Position numbers and translations under genes: made by a program
In this document: in pieces, positions 58,869 through 64,000 of the stretch
How the letters are laid out: the number at the start of each line of letters is the position of its first letter
Numbering within the stretch: position 1 is the stretch's first letter
Origin: Halorubrum aidingense JCM 13560
Lineage (GTDB): Archaea > Halobacteriota > Halobacteria > Halobacteriales > Haloferacaceae
Direction of reading: 5' to 3'
Assembly (NCBI RefSeq): GCF_000336995.1
Contig: NZ_AOJI01000022.1
Coordinates: 226,228 to 290,227, forward strand
DNA: 64,000 nucleotides
The notes under the pieces: generated by a model
Told to the model about the DNA's origin: nothing
The model's database searches: none
Seen by the model: only the letters and a program-made list of their open reading frames with translations

Positions 58869-60280
58869 GCGCCGTACTCGGGGCGGCCGGCACCGCTGTC
58901 GCCACCGTTGCCTCCGGTGTCATCGGCTTCGAGACCGTCGCCGGAGCGGGCTTCGCCCAGCCGCGTCAGGCCGCGATCACGCTCGCGACGTTCGCGTTGC
59001 TCTCCGCGCTGCTTTCGGCGGCGGCGGCGCTGACGTACCGGTGGTACTTCCGGGCGGAGATCCCCGAAGGCGTCACCGCGTTGCTCGGCGTGGCGGTCGT
59101 CGCGCTGTACCTCAACACCACGTCGCTCGGCGCGGTCGCGATCGGCGACAGCCCCGAACTGCTCAGACCCGAGAGCGTCTTTTTCAACGTCGTCTCGCTC
59201 GGGGTCGCGGCGGTGACCGCACCGGTCGGGAGACACGTCGGCGACCGGCTCGCAGTCGACGTGTTCGCGCTCTCCGGCGCGAAGCAGTTAGAGGGCGAGC
59301 TGAGCGGAGTCGTCCGCGCTTTCGGTCGGTTCACGGCAGTCACCCTTCCCGAGGCGGCGGAGATCAAGGACATGGACACGTACGACCCCGTCTCTCCCGA
59401 AAAGAAGGCGGAACTCGCCGGAAAGACCCTCCTGTTCGCCCGGAAGCTCTCCGGTGAGGAGCTCCGCGAACGCCTCGTCGAGCGAGTGAAAAGCGACTAC
59501 GGCGTCGCGTACGTCGACGTCGACGTGGCCGACGACGGAACCGTCGACTACTTCGCGGTGGGATCGCGCGCCGCCGGGCTCGGCCCGACGCTCGCTCCCG
59601 GATCGGCCGCGGTCGCGGTGGTCGCCGACCCGCCGAACAACGCCACCGCCGGCGACGTGGTCCAGGTGTGGCAGACGGAACCGGACGCGAAGCGCGTCGC
59701 GACGGGCGAGCTTCGCGGTATCGCCGGCGACGCGGTGACCGTCGTGCTCGACGAGTCGGACGCCGAGAAGCTGTCGGAGGGACCGTATCGGCTCGTGACG
59801 CTTCCGGCGGCGCCGCAGGCGGACCGGGAGTTCGCCTCGCTGTTGCGCACCGCCGACGAAACGATGGCCGCGGTCGCGGTCGGCGCCGGCAGCGACCTCG
59901 TCGAAAGTACGGTCGGCGACGCTGAGGTCGTCGTCGCGGCCGTCCGGCCGGCCGACGGCGCCGTCCAACCGATTCCCTCGCGAGCGTACGCGTTCGGCGC
60001 CGGCGACCTGGTGTATCTCGTCGGCCGGCCCGACGCCATCCGTCGGTTCGAGGCCGCCGCGAAAGGCGACGAGCGCGGCGGTGCGATCGACGCGGACGAA
60101 CTGGCCCACGCGCTCGACACGGACTTAGCCGTCGAAGAGCGCACCCCAGACGAATACGCCGAGGTCGCAAACGGCGAAGCGGTAGATGAGGGCGAAGCGG
60201 CGAACGAGGGCGAAGCGGCGGACGAGGGCGGAGCGGCGGACGTCGACCCGGACGACCGCACGCGGTCCGACGGCCTGTGA
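58865..60280 (+). CDS. Membrane protein with C-terminal TrkA-C (RCK_C) domain, second of a pair
   Basis: A 471-residue protein. It has N-terminal helices (about 37-58, 67-84, 99-117), a soluble region with DVFALSGAKQLEGELSGVV and a beta-rich midsection (about 230-320), then an RCK_C domain (about 335-410, AVAVGAGSDLVESTVGDAE to VYLVGRPDAIRRFEA). The acidic C-terminal tail ends in GEA repeats from 18-bp units (60176-60241). ATG 58865 overlaps the stop of the first gene. Like its partner, it has no visible pore or nucleotide-binding TrkA-N domain, so the pair may be a heteromeric regulator or transporter. Confidence 0.78.
   Translation: MSAVLGAAGTAVATVASGVIGFETVAGAGFAQPRQAAITLATFALLSALLSAAAALTYRWYFRAEIPEGVTALLGVAVVALYLNTTSLGAVAIGDSPELLRPESVFFNVVSLGVAAVTAPVGRHVGDRLAVDVFALSGAKQLEGELSGVVRAFGRFTAVTLPEAAEIKDMDTYDPVSPEKKAELAGKTLLFARKLSGEELRERLVERVKSDYGVAYVDVDVADDGTVDYFAVGSRAAGLGPTLAPGSAAVAVVADPPNNATAGDVVQVWQTEPDAKRVATGELRGIAGDAVTVVLDESDAEKLSEGPYRLVTLPAAPQADREFASLLRTADETMAAVAVGAGSDLVESTVGDAEVVVAAVRPADGAVQPIPSRAYAFGAGDLVYLVGRPDAIRRFEAAAKGDERGGAIDADELAHALDTDLAVEERTPDEYAEVANGEAVDEGEAANEGEAADEGGAADVDPDDRTRSDGL
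60176..60241 (+). repeat. 18-bp in-frame repeats
   Basis: Units 60176-60193, 60194-60211 and 60212-60229, with a partial fourth to 60241. They encode EAVDEG/EAANEG/EAADEG in the acidic C-terminal tail. Confidence 0.9.
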
Positions 60281-60327
60281 GACGACGGGACGCAACGCTC
60301 TTGAGGCGTCCCTGCGGGAACCTACGT

Positions 60328-60603
60328 ATGGAGTGGAAGCTGTTCGCCGACCTCGCAGAGATCGCCGGCGACCGCGTGATCGCGGTGGACGCGGAGCCGG
60401 GGGACACGGTCGGCGACGCGCTCGACGCGCTGCTCGCGGAACGCCCGGCCCTCGGCGATCGGGTACTCGACGCCGACGGCGAGGTCGCCGACCACATCAA
60501 CGTGCTCCGAAACGGACGGAGCGTCCACCACGACGAGGGGCTCGACGCCACCCTCGAGTCCGGCGACGAACTCGCGCTGTTCCCGCCGGTGAGCGGGGGG
60601 TAG
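60328..60603 (+). CDS. samp1: Ubiquitin-like small archaeal modifier protein SAMP1
   Basis: A 91-residue beta-grasp protein with a C-terminal diglycine, VSGG, needed for activation by the UbaA E1 enzyme. The start MEWKLFADLAEIAGD, DHINVLRNG and the ending LFPPVSGG closely match my memory of Haloferax SAMP1, which is attached to proteins and also serves as the sulfur carrier (MoaD-like) for molybdopterin. ATG 60328 is chosen; it lies 47 nt after the TrkA-C gene and 72 nt before the deoxyhypusine synthase gene. Confidence 0.95.
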   Translation: MEWKLFADLAEIAGDRVIAVDAEPGDTVGDALDALLAERPALGDRVLDADGEVADHINVLRNGRSVHHDEGLDATLESGDELALFPPVSGG

Positions 60604-60675
60604 CCCCGATATCGACGGCGAGAGCCGAGGAGACGGATCGGTCGTTTCAAACGGTCGCGTGACGGAGTCTGCGAC

Positions 60676-61749
60676 ATGAGCGACAGCGACGAATCCGGCG
60701 ACGCCGCGGCCGGCGGCGACGACCCGCACCGCGAGGAGTTCCACGAGGACCCGGTCGGACACACCCGCGCGACCGCCGACATGACCGTCGGCGAACTGGT
60801 CGAAGGGTACGGCGACGCCGGGATCGGCGCGGCGTCGGTCAACGAGGCCGGCGACGTGCTCGCCGAGATGTTCGGCGACGACGACTGCACGGTCTTCCTC
60901 TCGCTCGCGGGCGCGATGGTGCCCGCGGGGATGCGCCGGATCGTCTCCGATCTGATCCGCGACGGCTACGTCGACGCGCTGGTGACGACGGGCGCGAACC
61001 TGACGCACGACGCCATCGAGGCGATCGGCGGGAAACACCACCACGGCCGGACGCACGACCCCGAAAAGAGCCTCCGAGAGCACGACGAGGGCCTCCGCGA
61101 CGAGGGCGTCGACCGAATCTACAACGTCTACCTGCCACAGGAGCACTTCGCCGCGTTCGAGGGGCACCTGCGGTCGGAGGTCTTCCCGGCGCTCGAAGCG
61201 GACCCGGACGCCGGCGGCGACGGCGCGACGGATGACGGGGTCGTCGGCATCGCCGATCTCACCCGGGAACTCGGCCGCGCCAACGCCGCGGTCAACGAGC
61301 GCGACGACGTGGCCGAAGATCCCGGCGTCGCGGCCGCCGCGTACGAGTGCGACGTGCCCGTGTACTGCCCCGCGGTCCAGGACTCCGTGCTCGGCCTGCA
61401 GGCGTGGATGTACGCCCAGACGGCCGACTTCACGCTCGACGCGCTCGACGACATGACCGAACTGACCGACCTCGCGTTCGACGCCGAGAACGCCGGGTGC
61501 CTGCTCGTCGGCGGCGGCGTCCCGAAGAACTTCACCCTCCAGACGATGCTCGTCACGCCGCGAGCGTACGACTACGCCGTCCAGATCACGATGGACCCGG
61601 AGGCGACGGGCGGGCTCTCGGGCGCGACCCTCGAAGAGGCCCGATCGTGGGGGAAGTTAGAGAAGGACGCGCGCAACGCCTCCGTCTACGGCGACGCGAC
61701 CGTCATGCTGCCGATGCTCGTCGCGGCGGCTCGCGAGCGCGTGGAGTAG
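60676..61749 (+). CDS. dys: Deoxyhypusine synthase
   Basis: A 357-residue enzyme that transfers the aminobutyl group of spermidine (or an agmatine route in archaea) to aIF5A lysine. The NAD-binding features TTGANLTHDAIEAIGGKHHH and the active-site lysine in LLVGGGVPKNFTLQTML are present; the ending GATLEEARSWGKL is also conserved. An acidic N-terminal extension (1-20) is added. aIF5A itself is not in the window. Confidence 0.96.
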   Translation: MSDSDESGDAAAGGDDPHREEFHEDPVGHTRATADMTVGELVEGYGDAGIGAASVNEAGDVLAEMFGDDDCTVFLSLAGAMVPAGMRRIVSDLIRDGYVDALVTTGANLTHDAIEAIGGKHHHGRTHDPEKSLREHDEGLRDEGVDRIYNVYLPQEHFAAFEGHLRSEVFPALEADPDAGGDGATDDGVVGIADLTRELGRANAAVNERDDVAEDPGVAAAAYECDVPVYCPAVQDSVLGLQAWMYAQTADFTLDALDDMTELTDLAFDAENAGCLLVGGGVPKNFTLQTMLVTPRAYDYAVQITMDPEATGGLSGATLEEARSWGKLEKDARNASVYGDATVMLPMLVAAARERVE

Positions 61750-61903
61750 CCGCCCGGCCGGAGTCGGCGGGAGCGGGAGTCGGAGCTGTGGGGGACGAGA
61801 ATCAAGGCCGAGTTGTCACGCGGGCGACCGGGACCGATCCGAGCGTTCGAGACGGCAGCCGCTCGCGGTGTCGAAACGAGAGCCGAAAGAGTCCGCGTCG
61901 CCG

Positions 61904-62080
61904 TTAGTTGTCGCCGTTCTTCGACTGCCACGAGTAGCCGCGCTGCTTCGCCGACTTCCCGAAGCCGCAGGAGGAGCAGCGCTCCTTTTTCGAGTGGTAG
62001 GACTTCTCGCCACAGCGGCGGCACTTCACGTGAACCGTCTTGTTCTTTTTCCCTTGAGAGGGCGTACCGGAGCCGGTCAT
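61904..62080 (-). CDS. rpl37e: Large-subunit ribosomal protein L37e
   Basis: A 58-residue zinc-ribbon protein. Its start [20 protein letters not shown], the pairs CRRC and CSSCGFG and the end [10 protein letters not shown] are nearly invariant in archaea. Two CxxC motifs bind zinc. It binds 23S rRNA. The start ATG shares four bases with the stop of lsm (ATGA), a common archaeal gene pair. Confidence 0.97.
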   Translation of the reverse strand: MTGSGTPSQGKKNKTVHVKCRRCGEKSYHSKKERCSSCGFGKSAKQRGYSWQSKNGDN

Positions 62081-62319
62081 GCTTTGATCGTGACGACGTT
62101 ATCGCCGCGTATAATCGTTGTGTCTTCGATTGCGACGGCGAACTCGCCGTCGAGTTCGTCGTCGACGCGATCGTCGACGCCGGACTCCGGCTCGATGACG
62201 ACGTTCATGTGCTGGTCGTAGCCGGCCAGGATCCCGTAGTACGTCGTTCCGTCTTTCAGGTGTACCGTCACCGGCTCCTCGAGCGACGCTTCGAGCACGT
62301 CGAGGGGTCGTCCACTCAT
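62077..62319 (-). CDS. lsm: Lsm/Sm-like archaeal RNA-binding protein
   Basis: An 80-residue protein. Sm1 is [20 protein letters not shown] with [14 protein letters not shown], and Sm2 is the final [10 protein letters not shown]. It forms a heptameric ring that binds U-rich RNA and sRNAs. An acidic loop (about 47-60) separates the motifs. A TTTTTAAT box on the minus strand (62344-62351) lies about 25-32 nt before the start ATG 62319, giving a leaderless lsm-rpl37e transcript. Confidence 0.97.
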   Translation of the reverse strand: MSGRPLDVLEASLEEPVTVHLKDGTTYYGILAGYDQHMNVVIEPESGVDDRVDDELDGEFAVAIEDTTIIRGDNVVTIKA

Positions 62320-62655
62320 TGGTACTACGGGCGCCCGTCGCACTATTAAAAATACCGGGACGGAGGGCGATCCCGTGACGAGAATCGGTTGCACGGGGGC
62401 TCAGGCGGCGTGTCGGTGGGTACCACGAGCCGCTTGCCGGGCGGCCGATCCGTGAGCGACGACCGCCGATCGAACCCGGGTGTTTTTAAGACGCGCACCT
62501 GTACGCCCAGATACCACACTCCCGCGGGACACGGTGAGCCGACGTCGGCTCGGCCGTAGCGGGGCCTCAACGACGCGCGGTAGGACGTAGCGCTGACGGC
62601 TCCTTGCGGGGTTTCAGTGATGGACGCCAGTTACGGCGTTCGAAACCGACAAACC
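62320..62655. other. Intergenic region between lsm and RNase J
   Basis: These 336 bases hold the lsm promoter at about 62344-62351 and the RNase J promoter TGTTTTTAAG (62481-62490). The rest is a long putative leader for RNase J (about 62512-62655) with the perfect 16-bp palindrome GAGCCGACGTCGGCTC (62536-62551). I see no gene in it. Confidence 0.5.
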
Positions 62656-64000
62656 ATGGAAATCGAAATTGCGACACTCGGCGGTTACGAAGAGGTCGGT
62701 CGACAGATGACGGCGGTTCGCGCGGGCGACGACATCGTCATCTTCGACATGGGCCTGAATCTCAGTAAGGTCCTCATCCACGACAACGTGGAGACCGAAA
62801 GCATGCACAGCCTCGACCTTATCGACATGGGCGCGATCCCGGACGATCGCGTCATGAGCGAACTGGAGGGCGACGTTCAGGCGATCGTCCCCACCCACGG
62901 TCACCTCGACCACATCGCGGGCATCCCGAAGCTCGCGCACCGGTACGACGCCCCGATCGTCGGTTCGCCGTACACGATCGAACTCGTCAAACAGCAGATC
63001 GCCGACGAGGGCAAGTTCCAGGTCGACAACGACCTCGTGAAGATGCAGGCGGGCGGCACGATGCGCATCGGCGACTCCGAGCAGGTCGAGATGGAGTTCG
63101 TCAACGTCACCCACTCGATCATCGACGCGATCAACCCGGTCCTCCACACCCCCGAGGGCGCGATCGTCTACGGGCTCGACAAGCGACTGGACCACACGCC
63201 CGTCATCGGTGACCCGATCGACATGGACCGCTTCCGCGAGATCGGTCGCGAAGACGAGGGCGTCCTCTGTTACATCGAGGACTGCACGAACGCCGGCCGC
63301 AAGGGCCGGACCCCCTCCGAATCGTACGCGAAAAAGCACGTCGAGGACACGCTCACCTCGATGGAGGACTACACCGGCGGCATCGTCGCCACGACGTTCT
63401 CCTCTCACATCGCCCGCGTGAAGACCCTCGTCGAGTACGCCCGCGAGATCGGCCGGCAGCCGGTCCTGCTCGGCCGCTCGATGGAGAAGTACTCCGGCAC
63501 CGCCGAGCGGCTCGACTTCGTCGACTTCCAGGGCGACGTCGGCATGTACGGCCACCGGAAGTCCGTCGACCGCGCGTTCAAGCGCATCATGAAGGAGGGG
63601 AAGGGCAACTTCCTCCCCATCGTGACGGGCCACCAGGGCGAGCCGCGCGCGATGCTGACTCGCATGGGTCGCGGCGAGACCCCGTACGAAATCGACGACG
63701 GCGACAAGGTCGTCTTCAGCGCGAGCGTCATTCCGGAGCCGACCAACGAGGGCCAGCGCTACCAGTCCGAACAGCTGCTCCGGATGCAGGGCGCGCGCCT
63801 CTACGACGACATCCACGTCTCCGGCCACCTCCGCGAGGAGGGACATTACGAGATGCTGGACGCGCTCCAGCCCCAGCATGTCATCCCCGGCCACCAGACG
63901 CTGAAGGGTCGCTCGCCGTACGTGAACCTCGCCACCTCGCAGGGGTACAAGCTCGGCCGTGACGTGCACGTCACGCAGAACGGGAGCGTCATCCAACTGG
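62656..64000 (+). CDS. rnj: Archaeal ribonuclease J (3' end beyond the window)
   Basis: The first 448 codons of a beta-lactamase/beta-CASP nuclease, cut by the right edge. It starts [20 protein letters not shown]. The metal site HGHLDH is at residues 81-86, with [11 protein letters not shown] and a Cys/Asp segment (YIEDCTNAG) farther on. The beta-CASP region includes [20 protein letters not shown] and [14 protein letters not shown]; the last visible part, [20 protein letters not shown] and [11 protein letters not shown], is typical of archaeal RNase J. It degrades RNA 5'-to-3'. The predicted leader of about 144 nt is longer than for most genes here. Confidence 0.95.
   Translation, partial: MEIEIATLGGYEEVGRQMTAVRAGDDIVIFDMGLNLSKVLIHDNVETESMHSLDLIDMGAIPDDRVMSELEGDVQAIVPTHGHLDHIAGIPKLAHRYDAPIVGSPYTIELVKQQIADEGKFQVDNDLVKMQAGGTMRIGDSEQVEMEFVNVTHSIIDAINPVLHTPEGAIVYGLDKRLDHTPVIGDPIDMDRFREIGREDEGVLCYIEDCTNAGRKGRTPSESYAKKHVEDTLTSMEDYTGGIVATTFSSHIARVKTLVEYAREIGRQPVLLGRSMEKYSGTAERLDFVDFQGDVGMYGHRKSVDRAFKRIMKEGKGNFLPIVTGHQGEPRAMLTRMGRGETPYEIDDGDKVVFSASVIPEPTNEGQRYQSEQLLRMQGARLYDDIHVSGHLREEGHYEMLDALQPQHVIPGHQTLKGRSPYVNLATSQGYKLGRDVHVTQNGSVIQL

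Noticed and set aside
62460-62520. Possible tRNA on the minus strand suggested by GGGTTCGATC
   Set aside because: The T-loop-like motif has no matching T stem and no acceptor or anticodon arms can be formed around it.
62614-63996. Long minus-strand open frame opposite RNase J
   Set aside because: The plus strand encodes a full RNase J N terminus with HGHLDH. The antisense product is a typical shadow with repetitive Val/Asp/Arg composition.

Overview
This window is a piece of a haloarchaeal chromosome, most like Halorubrum or another member of the Haloferacales (inference). The grounds are high GC outside a few AT-rich islands, strongly acidic proteins, twin-arginine and lipobox export signals, a PGF-CTERM surface protein, a SAMP1 ubiquitin-like modifier, archaeal ribosomal proteins (L7Ae, S28e, L24e, L11, L37e), aIF1A, deoxyhypusine synthase, Lsm and an archaeal RNase J. 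Many genes have a TATA-like box about 25-30 nt before the start codon, so most transcripts look leaderless.

Region by region. 1-5.3 kb: a peptide-type ABC importer (binding protein and two permeases, running off the left edge), an M20 amidohydrolase and a divergent IclR regulator. 5.3-11.3 kb: an AT-rich gene-free stretch, two tRNA-Val genes, a truncated tRNA 3' copy, a probable IS200/IS605 end scar, and small housekeeping genes (corrinoid adenosyltransferase, glutaredoxin-like protein, thioesterase, PhoU, Tat-exported ferritin-like protein). 11.4-20.6 kb: an M24-fold protein without its metal ligands, a geranylgeranyl-reductase-type flavoprotein divergent from an NSS transporter across six 11-bp repeats, a glycerophosphodiesterase, an AIM24 protein, and a Sco/TlpA/CcdA operon. 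20.7-32.3 kb: cold shock protein, RadB, a large subtilase, a CBS protein with an HPF-like tail, FolD and several enzymes. 32.5-33.9 kb: the L7Ae-S28e-L24e-Ndk operon. 34-47.3 kb: beta-propeller lipoprotein-like protein, carbonic anhydrase, aIF1A, SLC13 permease, Bat-type regulator, M28 peptidase, HerA-like ATPase, UspA and conserved haloarchaeal proteins. 47.3-47.9 kb: a gene-free, highly structured element of 294 bp bounded by 13-bp inverted repeats. 47.9-56.1 kb: L11, a TetR-MFS pair with a perfect operator, a second cold shock gene, the sdhCDBA operon and a UDG-like protein. 56.1-64 kb: a potassium channel divergent from two overlapping TrkA-C membrane proteins, SAMP1, deoxyhypusine synthase, the lsm-rpl37e pair and a partial RNase J.

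The window is mostly core genome. The unusual signal lies between genes and at gene ends: the 294-bp element, short tandem duplications that cover or adjoin stop codons in several unrelated genes, in-frame minisatellites in acidic tails, ordered 11-bp repeats in a divergent promoter, and perfect 18-bp palindromes at two promoters. The best candidates for undescribed function are the structured element and the paired TrkA-C membrane proteins beside the potassium channel.
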